Assembly (NCBI GenBank): GCA_029879825.1
Contig: JAOUPL010000010.1
Coordinates: 1-21,261 of the forward strand
Direction of reading: 5' to 3'
Length of the DNA stretch: 21,261 nucleotides
Source: Candidatus Bathyarchaeota archaeon
Lineage (GTDB): Archaea > Thermoproteota > Bathyarchaeia > Bathyarchaeales > Bathyarchaeaceae
Part shown: positions 13,739 through 21,247 of the stretch, piece by piece
Numbering within the stretch: position 1 is the first letter of the stretch
How the letters are laid out: each line of letters begins with the position of its first letter
The notes under the pieces: model-generated
The model's input: only the letters and a program-made list of their open reading frames with translations
Told to the model about the DNA's origin: nothing
Database searches by the model: none
Position numbers and translations under genes: made by a program

Positions 13739-14664
13739 TCACGGTCCTTGCAGGAGGTGTTGGAGCCGCAAGGTTTCTTCAGGGATTGGTGAACGTCGTT
13801 CCTGAAAAAGATTTAACCGTCATAGTTAACACGGGTGACGACATTGAACTCTATGGTTTACACATTTCCCCAGACCTCGACATAATCATGTACACCTTAG
13901 CAGGCATTGTTGACGAAGAAAAGGGCTGGGGAATTCGAGGAGACACCTTCCGTTGCCTCGACATGCTGAAAAGATATGGACATAAACCATGGTTTAATTT
14001 GGGTGACAAAGACTTCGCCACCCACATCTATAGGACTCACCTTTTGAAAGGAGGACTCTCTCTTTCCGAGGTCACCAAGAGACTTTGTCAAAAGTTAGGG
14101 TTGGAACTGAAGATTCTGCCAATGACCAACGACAGGTTCGAAACAAAAGTTGTGACAGCTACGGGCACTATACACTTTCAAGAATACTTCGTGAAAAGGA
14201 AGGCCCAAGATGAGGTAATTGATGTAACGTTTGAAGGAGTCGAAAAAGCGCGACCAGCTCCTGGGGTCGTTGATTCAATCTTAAGCTCAGATGCTATCAT
14301 CGTATGTCCCAGCAACCCCATCGTCAGCATAGGCACCATTCTCTCTGTAAAAGGCATCAAAAGTGCGTTGGAAGAAACTGAAGTGAAGGTGGCGGCAATA
14401 AGTCCCATAGTCGGAGGCTCTCCAATTAAAGGTCCTGCCGATAAGCTAATGCGAGGCTTGGGATTAGATGTTTCTGCTTATGCTGTCGCAGATCTCTATC
14501 GAACTTTCCTTGACACATTTGTCATCGATCAAGTGGATCGAGCTGAAAAGGAGCGAATAGAAGGGCTTGGATTAAATGTGGTTACAACAAACACCATCAT
14601 GAGAGACCTGAACGATAAGGTTCAATTAGCTAGAGTTACTTTAAGGTCTGTCGGAGTGAGATGA
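13735..14664 (+). CDS. cofD: 2-phospho-L-lactate / PEP transferase (F420 biosynthesis)
   Basis: Joins FO to the activated phospholactate or phosphoenolpyruvate guanylyl donor, forming F420-0 or its dehydro form. The 309 residues match CofD throughout: ITVLAGGVGAARFLQGL at the N-terminus, VNTGDDIELYGLHISPDLD, MYTLAGIVDEEKGWGIRGDT, NLGDKDFATHIYRTHLLKGG, CPSNPIVSIGTILSV, SPIVGGSPIKGPADKLM. ATG 13735 overlaps the nitroreductase stop and has GGAGG 8 bases upstream; the upstream in-frame start at 13720 would only add a few non-conserved residues. The gene overlaps cofC by four bases, so the three genes are very probably translated as a unit. Confidence 0.96.
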   Translation: MITVLAGGVGAARFLQGLVNVVPEKDLTVIVNTGDDIELYGLHISPDLDIIMYTLAGIVDEEKGWGIRGDTFRCLDMLKRYGHKPWFNLGDKDFATHIYRTHLLKGGLSLSEVTKRLCQKLGLELKILPMTNDRFETKVVTATGTIHFQEYFVKRKAQDEVIDVTFEGVEKARPAPGVVDSILSSDAIIVCPSNPIVSIGTILSVKGIKSALEETEVKVAAISPIVGGSPIKGPADKLMRGLGLDVSAYAVADLYRTFLDTFVIDQVDRAEKERIEGLGLNVVTTNTIMRDLNDKVQLARVTLRSVGVR

Positions 14665-15341
14665 CCAAAGACCACATGGCTGTTTTCGTAATTATTCCGG
14701 TCAAAGGGTTGGACGATGCAAAAAGTAGGCTTTCATCCCTTTTAGCCGACGACGAAAGAAAGCAGTTTTGTCTCAAAATGTTGGAAGACGTGTTAAGAAC
14801 CGTAAAGTCTACAAAACAACCTCATGAAACGGTTGTGGTCAGTAAGGATCCAATGATGTCAAAGATTGCGAAAAACTTTGATGCTGCGTATCTCAAGGAG
14901 AGAAAAAGGGGGTTGAACAAGACGGTTTCCGAGGCAATTGACTGGTGTGTCGAGAGGGGAGCCGCATCTGTCCTCGTTCTTCCCGCTGATATCCCCTTAG
15001 TCGAGCCTACTGATTTGAACAGAATGTTTATTTTAGGGGAAAAGGCTTCAATGGTTGTTTCTCCTTCCAAGGATGGAAAAGGAACTAATGCGTTGTTGCT
15101 TACTCCACCCAATGTCAGTCCGACGTTTTATGGACCACATAGCTTTCAACGGCACATCAAAGAAGCCTCAAAACTGAAAATAAGGTTCCGCAGATATAGG
15201 TCCCCGAGGATAGCCTTGGACATCGACACAGTTGAGGACCTAACATATTTTATTTCACTAAAGGCGAAGGATACTTCTGCCTACAAATTACTAGAAAAAA
15301 TAGGAGTCACTACCAAACTTGAAAAGATTTTAATGGGTTAA
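14661..15341 (+). CDS. cofC: 2-phospho-L-lactate / PEP guanylyltransferase (F420 biosynthesis)
   Basis: Activates 2-phospholactate or phosphoenolpyruvate with GTP to give the substrate of CofD. The 226 residues have the nucleotidyltransferase layout: FVIIPVKGLDDAKSRLSSLL, RGLNKTVSEAIDWCVERGA, SVLVLPADIPLVEPTDL (metal-binding aspartate), SKDGKGTNALLLTPPN, FYGPHSFQRHIKEA and RIALDIDTVEDL. ATG 14661 overlaps the cofD stop (ATGA). A second ATG (14676) is also possible. The C-terminal ~20 residues (YKLLEKIGVTTKLEKILMG) run slightly past the usual end. Confidence 0.94.
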   Translation: MTKDHMAVFVIIPVKGLDDAKSRLSSLLADDERKQFCLKMLEDVLRTVKSTKQPHETVVVSKDPMMSKIAKNFDAAYLKERKRGLNKTVSEAIDWCVERGAASVLVLPADIPLVEPTDLNRMFILGEKASMVVSPSKDGKGTNALLLTPPNVSPTFYGPHSFQRHIKEASKLKIRFRRYRSPRIALDIDTVEDLTYFISLKAKDTSAYKLLEKIGVTTKLEKILMG

Positions 15342-15373
15342 CTTGATCGTTTAAGGTGAGTGGAATCAGAGTT

Positions 15374-16621
15374 ATGGCTGAGGCGCTTGAGATAAAACTT
15401 GAAGATGTCAAGGAATGGCTAGAGGCAGAAACGATTTCTATAGTTGAACCTCTCAAGGCAGAGGGAAGGAGGCTAATAGATGATGTTAAAGCCAAAATTG
15501 ATGAAGTCCTAGAAACTTCTGACAAACTGCTGGATGATGCTGAAAAAGAAATTGCGAAAGGTAGCCGTAAAACCTATCGTAGAGCTAAAGTCATGAACAG
15601 GCTTGCTCGAAACATTTCAGACATGATTGATGAAATAATCATTCCTGATGAAATTTCCCAAGAAAGCCTTCATAGGTTTTGTGAAGAACTGGAAAAAACC
15701 CTTACAAAGGTTGGCCGAGAAAGATGGAAATGGTTTCCCGTAATTTCACCCTACTTTATAATTGACCGCCGAAGATTCGATGTTGCATTAAAGAGAGCCA
15801 CGGATTCGCTTCAGGAACTTCGCTCCTTTTCATCAGAAGAATATGAAAAGGCTAAGGCTGTTGAAGACGCTTTTTCTGCAGTTGATAAACTCCATCAATC
15901 ATTGAGCGAGTTAGGCGAGGTTGAGGGGCATAAGAAAAAAATGGAACTCAGAAAAAGAGTTCTTGAGAAGAAGATAACGGAAAATCAACGGAGAATCACA
16001 GCAATCCAAGGTCAAAGTGAGATAGTTGAGCTTTTTCAAATAAATGAAAAAGTTGAAGAGCTAAAGAAGGAAGTGAAGCATAGTCTGCGCCATCTTCAAA
16101 AACCCTTTCTCAAGTTCCAAACTCTAGTTCAAAGTCCAAGCTACAGTCTTTTTCTTGATGAAACAAAGAAACTTGATGAATATTTGAGCGATCCGTTTAA
16201 GGCCCTTGCAACTGAGGAGGAAGAATATCCCATGCTCAAAAAGATTCTTCAGAAGATGGACGATGCGATAGCCCAAGGGAAACTGAAACTGAAGAAAAGT
16301 CGCTTAAGGAAGGCAAAGGATCAAATAGATAACCTGGTTTACAACAACGCCTTACTTTCTTTACATCAAAGCTGCAAAGAAGTTCTCTCCAAAAAACAGC
16401 AGCTCTCAACATCAGGGAGAATAACTGAATCCAAAAACGAACTGGCACAAATCCAAGAAAACTTGAAAAACTTGCAAAAACGGAAAGAACTTCTTGACTC
16501 CAGAGGCGCCGTCTTGGAGAAAAAAATCAAAGAAACCTCTGAAAAAATTGAAAACCAGAAAAGAGAGCTAGAAAAAACTGTTTTGGACCTAACCAACAAA
16601 AAAGCGCAAGTTTTGTTGTAA
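15374..16621 (+). CDS. Long coiled-coil protein of unknown function
   Basis: A 415-residue, highly charged protein that I do not recognise. The N-terminal ~130 residues look like helical bundles (VKEWLEAETISIVEP, DDVKAKIDEVLETSDKLLDD). A more distinctive central piece follows (RERWKWFPVISPYFIIDRRR, with aromatic residues). Residues ~150-415 are dominated by Lys/Glu/Leu heptads typical of coiled coil (RKRVLEKKITENQRRI, LKNLQKRKELLDS, EKKIKETSEKIENQKRELEK). There are no membrane segments and no ATP-binding motif, so it is not an SMC or SbcC protein. ATG 15374 is chosen with AGGTGAG 13 bases upstream; GTG 15356 is an alternative. It starts about 32 bases after cofC on the same strand, so it may ride on the F420 operon without sharing its function. 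Confidence 0.75.
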   Translation: MAEALEIKLEDVKEWLEAETISIVEPLKAEGRRLIDDVKAKIDEVLETSDKLLDDAEKEIAKGSRKTYRRAKVMNRLARNISDMIDEIIIPDEISQESLHRFCEELEKTLTKVGRERWKWFPVISPYFIIDRRRFDVALKRATDSLQELRSFSSEEYEKAKAVEDAFSAVDKLHQSLSELGEVEGHKKKMELRKRVLEKKITENQRRITAIQGQSEIVELFQINEKVEELKKEVKHSLRHLQKPFLKFQTLVQSPSYSLFLDETKKLDEYLSDPFKALATEEEEYPMLKKILQKMDDAIAQGKLKLKKSRLRKAKDQIDNLVYNNALLSLHQSCKEVLSKKQQLSTSGRITESKNELAQIQENLKNLQKRKELLDSRGAVLEKKIKETSEKIENQKRELEKTVLDLTNKKAQVLL

Positions 16622-16632
16622 GTTAAGCTAGA

Positions 16633-17679
16633 TTAGAGGGAGGAGCCAGCTGTTTCTCGTTTTCTTTTCGAGAGTCTGAGTAACAGATCAAAGGCTCCTT
16701 TTTCCTCTTCAACAGACCTTGTTTTGAGGAATCCTTTCCTAACAGCATTATCGAATAATTCTTCGCCCTTTTTGGTGCGGAGGATGGTGAAGGTCCAGCC
16801 ACTCAGTCCCAAGCCGCCGACCGAGATGTCGGCGAGTTCAGCGGAGAAATCTGTGCATATGGTGCAGCTTTTGCGGGTGTATTGTTTTGCTTCTTTCAGC
16901 GGAATTACCTTTACTTCTCCAGATTTTGTAGTAACCAAAATCTTTGCTTTGATGTTAATTTTCTCGACATCACTTAAGTTGACACCAAGCTCTCCTTGAA
17001 TATGCTTCTCCATTAAGCCTTCATAGGTGAAACTTTCGGTGCACAGTAATCCGATGGCTAAGTGTAACGGGTTAAAATATTCTAAGAGGAGATCCTCGAT
17101 TTTTCGTAAGGCGTGAATTTGACAGGGTGTACCCACAAAGGCTAGTCTCTTTTTGTTTTGATTGATACCCTCTTGGAGAGCAAGGAGATTTGGCGAGTAG
17201 GTGTATCTTGTTCCGGCACACTCCAAAGCCTCTTCTGGAGTCGTTACCAGCCTTGGAACAGGATAGAACGGCTTATCTTGACTTAACCCCGACACGGCAG
17301 CGCCATCAATTATTTCCTTTTCTAAAGCATATGTGAGCAGAGCTGTGACTACTCCTCCATCCTGGCAGGATTGAAGAACCTTCTCATCAATAGCTTGGGC
17401 GATGACTATACGTCGATAAATGCCAAACTCTTCTTCCGGCTTCCTTTGTCTTCCAAAAATTGATTCTTCTAGGCTTGGCTGAGTATACTCGTATTGGGGG
17501 CAGACAATCACGCAGATTCCACAGTTTGCGCACTTCTTAACCAGTTTTGGCTTTCCCTCCACATACTCTAAGCAGCTAACGGGACAAACCGAAACACAAG
17601 CGGCGCAACCTGCACATTTTTCGGCGAGAACAACTTTTGCCAAGAGGTTTCCAAAACTCAGAGGCTTCTTAGGTTCCAT
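16633..17679 (-). CDS. FrhB-like F420 oxidoreductase with two [4Fe-4S] motifs
   Basis: A 348-residue protein of the F420-hydrogenase/dehydrogenase beta-subunit family. Residues ~18-62 hold two ferredoxin motifs (CAGCAACVSVCP and CANCGICVIVCP). After that comes the FrhB domain: SCQDGGVVTALLTYALE, AGTRYTYSPNLLALQ, FVGTPCQIHALRK and KSCTICTDFSAELADISVGG, which bind FAD, F420 and a further cluster. Such proteins pass electrons between F420H2 and iron-sulfur partners (FpoF/FqoF-like, FrhB-like, sulfite or glutamate enzyme relatives). No hydrogenase or Fpo genes are next to it, so its partner is unknown; ferredoxin is a reasonable candidate. GGGAG precedes the ATG. It converges on the coiled-coil gene and lies beside the F420 genes. 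Confidence 0.88.
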   Translation of the reverse strand: MEPKKPLSFGNLLAKVVLAEKCAGCAACVSVCPVSCLEYVEGKPKLVKKCANCGICVIVCPQYEYTQPSLEESIFGRQRKPEEEFGIYRRIVIAQAIDEKVLQSCQDGGVVTALLTYALEKEIIDGAAVSGLSQDKPFYPVPRLVTTPEEALECAGTRYTYSPNLLALQEGINQNKKRLAFVGTPCQIHALRKIEDLLLEYFNPLHLAIGLLCTESFTYEGLMEKHIQGELGVNLSDVEKINIKAKILVTTKSGEVKVIPLKEAKQYTRKSCTICTDFSAELADISVGGLGLSGWTFTILRTKKGEELFDNAVRKGFLKTRSVEEEKGAFDLLLRLSKRKRETAGSSL

Positions 17680-17728
17680 CGTCTTCTCCCTACCAGATCT
17701 AAAGATTTAATGATGTAAATCCATCGGA

Positions 17729-17736
17729 TATAAAAA
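17729..17736. promoter_or_regulatory. TATA element in the spacer between frhB-like and phosphatase genes
   Basis: TATAAAAA on the plus strand (TTTTTATA on the minus). It lies about 50 bases from the minus-strand ATG and about 65 from the plus-strand start. It may serve either gene or both. Confidence 0.4.
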
Positions 17737-17797
17737 CTTACAGCATAGACATAGCCTATTTTAAGTAGCCCACAATTTATCTTACCTCTGAAAACTG

Positions 17798-18745
17798 GTG
17801 GAGAAGGTGGCTTTCAGCGTTAAAGATCTCTCTAACCTAATCGATATGGCTGCGAAGACAAGCTCCAACGAGTTTCTTCAGCTTACTCAGATTTGCATTC
17901 AGCTCTTGGCTAAGGAAAGCAGACAGGTTGGAAACTTACGAATAACTGGCAGACTAGTTGAAGTGCCGCCAGTAGGCGAAGCAATCATAGTTGGAGACAT
18001 ACATGGAGACCTAGAAAGCCTCACACACATTTTAGAAAACAGCAGCTTCATCGAGAAGGCGAATGGCGGCGAAGACATTCTGTTAATTTTTCTCGGTGAT
18101 TATGGAGATCGCGGATTCTACTCGCCTGAAGTCTATTACATTGTTTTGAAGCTTAAGGAGCTATTTCCCCAGCGCGTTGTCTTGATGAGGGGAAACCATG
18201 AAGGCCCCGATGACCTCCTTGCCTCTCCACACGACCTGCCATTTCATTTGAACAGAAAATTCGGTGAGAAGGGCTCAGAGGTTTATCTAAAGCTCCGCGA
18301 GCTTTTCAACAACTTATACAACGCTGTGCTTATAGACGAGAGATATATTTTGCTTCACGGCGGCGCCCCAAGCCAAGCCTCCAAAGCAGATGACCTTGCC
18401 TACGCCCATGAGAAGCATCCACGTGAACGTCATCTTGAGGAAATCTTGTGGAGTGATCCTTGGGAAGGCATAAAGGGAACCTATGCCTCCCCCAGAGGAG
18501 CTGGCAGACTCTTCGGCGAAGACGTCACAGATAGGCTTCTAAAAATGCTTGCCGTAAAAGCGTTGATTCGGGGACACGAACCAAGTGAAGAGGGATTTAA
18601 AACAAACCATAATGGAAAGGTTCTAACGATATTCTCCCGAAGAGGTCCGCCTTACCACAATGACTACGGCGCTTACTTGTATCTAGATATGTCTCTAAAA
18701 GTGGAAGAGCCAAACCAACTTCTACAAAGTATCCGTAGATTTTAG
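17798..18745 (+). CDS. PPP-family serine/threonine protein phosphatase
   Basis: Metal-dependent phosphoprotein phosphatase of the PP1/PP2A type. The full signature set is present: GDIHGD (66-71), GDYGDRG (100-106, usually GDYVDRG), MRGNHEG (130-136), LHGGAPS, ILWSDPW, GAGRLFGEDVTDRLL and LIRGHEPS, giving all the Asp, Asn and His ligands of the two-metal centre. At 315 residues it has the size of the catalytic core alone. The N-terminal ~60 residues are helical. The start is uncertain: GTG 17798 gives the longest frame, while GTG 17807 has GGTGGAG just upstream and may be the real one. Archaeal substrates are largely unknown. It heads a co-directional set with the ATP-grasp gene and fdhD, 84 bases apart, with no evident functional link. 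Confidence 0.92.
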   Translation: MEKVAFSVKDLSNLIDMAAKTSSNEFLQLTQICIQLLAKESRQVGNLRITGRLVEVPPVGEAIIVGDIHGDLESLTHILENSSFIEKANGGEDILLIFLGDYGDRGFYSPEVYYIVLKLKELFPQRVVLMRGNHEGPDDLLASPHDLPFHLNRKFGEKGSEVYLKLRELFNNLYNAVLIDERYILLHGGAPSQASKADDLAYAHEKHPRERHLEEILWSDPWEGIKGTYASPRGAGRLFGEDVTDRLLKMLAVKALIRGHEPSEEGFKTNHNGKVLTIFSRRGPPYHNDYGAYLYLDMSLKVEEPNQLLQSIRRF

Positions 18746-18829
18746 TCAGCGCTTCTTGAGAGCAGAAAACAATTAGTGAGGCTATACTCTATCCTTTAGT
18801 CAACAAGGCTGACGCGAGAGGGATACTGT

Positions 18830-19708
18830 TTGAAGATGGGAATCATGACGAGAAACGAAAATGGGTGGTGTTCCACTCAACTTCGAGGGGCGATGGAAAG
18901 ACGGAACATAACACCCGTATGTTTCAACTATAGTCAACTCGTTGCGCGGGTCAAATACAAACCTGACGCTTCTGTGGGCGAAACTAACATTCTTCGAGAC
19001 TTAAGTGCCCTGATTACGCGTCCGATTGGACGAGGCTCTCTCGAAGAAATCATTTTTAGGATGGATCTTCTTCATCGGCTTGAACGTTTAGGAATGCTGA
19101 TAATAAACCCGCCTTTATCCATCGAGCGTTCAGTGGACAAATACTGCGCACTTACTCTCTTGGAGGAATATGGATTGCCGGTTCCGCGTACAGCGGTAAC
19201 TGAAAGCCATGAAGAGGCTTTGAAATGTTTCCATGAGTTGGGTGAAGACGTCATTATGAAACCTTTGTTCGGGTCGAGAGGAATTGGCTCCACCAGAATT
19301 TCTGATTCAGACGTAGCCGCAAGAGTTTTCAGAACGATTTCCTTCTACCATGGCGTTCTCTACCTCCAAGAATTTATCCCTCACGGAGTTTCTGACATCC
19401 GCGCGTTTGTTGTGGGCGGTCGGGTCATAGCTTCTATGCATCGAATAGCAGAAAATTGGAAAACCAATGTGAGCCTCGGCGCGAAACCAGTGTCAATCAA
19501 CCTCGATGAGGAGCTAGAGGATCTCGCTTTGAAAGCAGCAGAGGTTATTGGCTGTAAGGTGACTGGTGTGGATATCTTGGAGGGACCGAAAGGACCGGTA
19601 GTTGTGGAGCTGAACAGTCAGCCGGGATGGAGGGGATTACAATCGGTCACAAAAATAAACATCGCCGACGAAATTGTTGGATATGTTCTATCTGAATTGA
19701 AGGCTTAG
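18830..19708 (+). CDS. RimK-like ATP-grasp ligase (CofF/MptN type candidate)
   Basis: ATP-grasp enzyme of the RimK alpha-L-glutamate ligase group, 292 residues. The N-terminal domain begins MKMGIMTRNENGW and contains RDLSALITRPIGRGSLEE. The grasp domains show INPPLSIERSVDKYCALTLL, GLPVPRTAVTESHEEAL, DVIMKPLFGSRGIGSTRI (nucleotide loop), LYLQEFIPHGVSDIRAFVVG, then VTGVDILEGPKGPVVVELNS with the Mg ligands in ELNSQPGW. In archaea, close relatives add glutamate to F420 (CofF) or H4MPT (MptN), which suits the F420/H4MPT genes around it; LysW- or ribosomal-protein-modifying relatives are alternatives. The TTG start 18830 has GAGAGGGA upstream; ATG 18836 is nearly equivalent. It ends about 12 bases before fdhD. 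Confidence 0.85.
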   Translation: MKMGIMTRNENGWCSTQLRGAMERRNITPVCFNYSQLVARVKYKPDASVGETNILRDLSALITRPIGRGSLEEIIFRMDLLHRLERLGMLIINPPLSIERSVDKYCALTLLEEYGLPVPRTAVTESHEEALKCFHELGEDVIMKPLFGSRGIGSTRISDSDVAARVFRTISFYHGVLYLQEFIPHGVSDIRAFVVGGRVIASMHRIAENWKTNVSLGAKPVSINLDEELEDLALKAAEVIGCKVTGVDILEGPKGPVVVELNSQPGWRGLQSVTKINIADEIVGYVLSELKA

Positions 19709-19720
19709 GAGAATTCAGTG

Positions 19721-20518
19721 ATGCGAAAGGTTCAAATTTCACGAATAGACGTTTCCACCCAAACCCTTGAGTCGAAGACAGACTTCGTGGCAGAGGAGAC
19801 CCCCCTCCACATATTCCTGAACCAAATCCATTACGTAACCATCCTCTGCTGTCCCAATCAATTGAAAGAACTGGCAATAGGGCATCTCCTCTCAGAAGGG
19901 ATTCTAAAATCAACAAACGAAATACAGGAAACACGCTTAGAAGAGGATGGAAAATGTCTAGTGAGGTTAAAGCCCGACATTGACGCGGAAAAACGAATCT
20001 CCATCTCGCAACCCTTCGCGCGTCTAATTGTTTCAGCCTGCGGCTCCCCAGACTATTGGCCTCTCTCAAAACTCATTGACAGGATCACTCTTGTCAAGTT
20101 GAACTTAGGTTTAACCGTAGAAGCAAAAGTCATTTCGGAGTCAGTGAAGCGACTCAACACGCTTGCCCAAAGGTTTAGGAAGACCGGCGGAGTTCACGTA
20201 GCAGCACTATACTCCACAAGCGGCGAATTAGTAGCCTTATCAGAGGATGTGGGACGCCACAACGCCGTGGACAAAGTTGTCGGCGCTGGAACAGCGAAGA
20301 AACTGAATTTTGAAAACCTTTTTCTAGCCTTGAGCGGACGACTCACTGGCGACATTGTGTTAAAGGCGGTTCGAATGAGGATTCCTATAGTTGCCTCGAT
20401 GGCAGCGGCCATTAACTCTGGCGTAGAGGCCGCCCAACTCACAGGAATAACTCTGATTGGTTTTGCCAGGGGCAAACGAATGAACGTTTATACGTATCCA
20501 GAGAGAATTGTCTTGTAA
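19721..20518 (+). CDS. fdhD: FdhD-type sulfurtransferase for Mo/W-pterin enzymes
   Basis: FdhD moves sulfur from a cysteine desulfurase to the bis-MGD cofactor of formate-dehydrogenase-like enzymes. The 265 residues match the family: VAEETPLHIFLNQIHYVTIL near the start, CPNQLKELAIGHLLSEGI, FRKTGGVHVAALYS, SEDVGRHNAVDKVVGAG, LSGRLTGDIVLKAVRM, INSGVEAAQLTGITLIGFARG, NVYTYPERIV. The mobile-loop cysteine pair (CxxC in E. coli) is reduced to one cysteine, Cys107 in SACGSPDYW. No formate dehydrogenase gene is in view, so FwdB is the obvious local client. ATG 19721 has GGAG 9 bases upstream; GTG 19718 is an adjacent alternative. It probably shares a transcript with the ATP-grasp gene. T-rich sequence after the stop may terminate it. 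Confidence 0.93.
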   Translation: MRKVQISRIDVSTQTLESKTDFVAEETPLHIFLNQIHYVTILCCPNQLKELAIGHLLSEGILKSTNEIQETRLEEDGKCLVRLKPDIDAEKRISISQPFARLIVSACGSPDYWPLSKLIDRITLVKLNLGLTVEAKVISESVKRLNTLAQRFRKTGGVHVAALYSTSGELVALSEDVGRHNAVDKVVGAGTAKKLNFENLFLALSGRLTGDIVLKAVRMRIPIVASMAAAINSGVEAAQLTGITLIGFARGKRMNVYTYPERIVL

Positions 20519-20572
20519 TTTTTACTTAAACAGTTGACAAGAATTGGTTTAAGAGTTCTCTATCGGTTCATC

Positions 20573-20695
20573 ATGGATTTCATAAAGACACAAGTGGAAG
20601 ATTATCTAAACGATCTGGAAGAACTGGGAATAATAGAAATAAACAAAGATGGAAAGCTACGTTGCCGTGAAGCGCTCAAGAAATTAAGAAGATGA
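20573..20695 (+). CDS. Possible 40-residue basic helical protein
   Basis: A 40-codon ORF starting at ATG 20573 encodes MDFIKTQVEDYLNDLEELG, then IIEINKDGKLRC and a basic tail (REALKKLRR). The amphipathic helix followed by a short strand-turn-strand looks like part of a winged-helix domain, and the composition is protein-like. No Shine-Dalgarno or clear TATA box precedes it, and no family is recognised. It begins 54 bases after fdhD on the same strand. Confidence 0.35.
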   Translation: MDFIKTQVEDYLNDLEELGIIEINKDGKLRCREALKKLRR

Positions 20696-20824
20696 ATTCA
20701 TGGTCAAATCCAATGAAAGTAAAGAATCTTTGAAACCAGTATTTCACAAGGAACCGTAATCTATCGATCAAAGTCGTACTAAGAATGGGGAGATTTCATG
20801 GACTTCCTAAAAACTGCACAAGTA

Positions 20825-20953
20825 TCATTTGGTTCTTTCATCGACGTTGTTTTTTCCACATTTTGGACAGTCTCTGACCTCAAAGCAGTTCCATCGCCAA
20901 CCACAAGATTGGCAAACATACAAGTGCATGCCGTGGTATACTTTCTCAGTCAT
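20825..20953 (-). CDS. Small zinc-ribbon protein
   Basis: A 42-residue protein starting MTEKVYHGMHLYVCQSCGWR, then WNCFEVRDCPKCGKNNV. The two knuckles CxxC-G and CPKCG, 11 residues apart, form a compact zinc ribbon of the rubredoxin-like/FmdB-like small type. ATG 20953 is chosen because GAGGTT lies 7 bases upstream; longer versions from 20989 or 21049 are open but carry less protein-like N-termini. Function is unknown; such proteins often serve as nucleic-acid or protein-binding adaptors. It is isolated, with an inverted repeat about 80 bases before the start. Confidence 0.55.
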   Translation of the reverse strand: MTEKVYHGMHLYVCQSCGWRWNCFEVRDCPKCGKNNVDERTK

Positions 20954-20995
20954 TTGACAAACCTCTTGTTCTGTGACAAGAGAGACCATGTGTAG

Positions 20996-21247
20996 GAATC
21001 TTGGTTTAAGGTTAGCTATGATGAAAAAGTATACTACAATAGTATGCATACGCTTTTTTCTGAATTATCCTTCCACATTGAAAGACTATTACATCACCTA
21101 TCAAAGTTTGGATTAGGAACTAATAGAATTGGAAGAAACATCAGTCTTAAGTCTAAAGCTGAGATTAAGGAGTTCTTGATGATCATTAAATGTAGCTGGT
21201 TACTTGATATTTTAACGAGCTACCAGTATTCTGAGCGGTTTAACTAA
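20996..21247 (+). pseudogene. Probable relic of a LAGLIDADG-type homing endonuclease (C-terminal part)
   Basis: The frame is open from just after a TAG at 20993 to a TAA at 21245-21247. It reads WFKVSYDEKVYYNSMHTLFS, then HIERLLHHLSKFGLGTNRIG and RNISLKSKAEIKEFLMII. This resembles the distal half of a LAGLIDADG domain, where a 'V.Y.S....L..D...LL..FGI' helix-strand segment precedes 'I.GK..I.KFL..I'. No LAGLIDADG helix or start codon is found upstream in frame; the first ATG (21044) is in mid-domain. It looks like a decayed endonuclease or intein fragment. The similarity is from memory of the motif pattern only; a spurious 67-codon ORF is the alternative. Confidence 0.35.
21031..21045. repeat. 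Perfect inverted repeat with overlapping palindromes
   Basis: ATACTA-CAA-TAGTAT, arms of six bases and a three-base centre, is overlapped by the palindromes GTATAC (21029-21034) and GTATGCATAC (21042-21051). It could be an operator for the minus-strand zinc-ribbon gene or simple AT-rich chance structure. Confidence 0.4.

Noticed and set aside
16366..16599. Minus-strand ORF within the coiled-coil gene
   Set aside because: Ser/Phe-rich antisense of a Lys/Glu-rich coiled coil, a typical mirror artefact.
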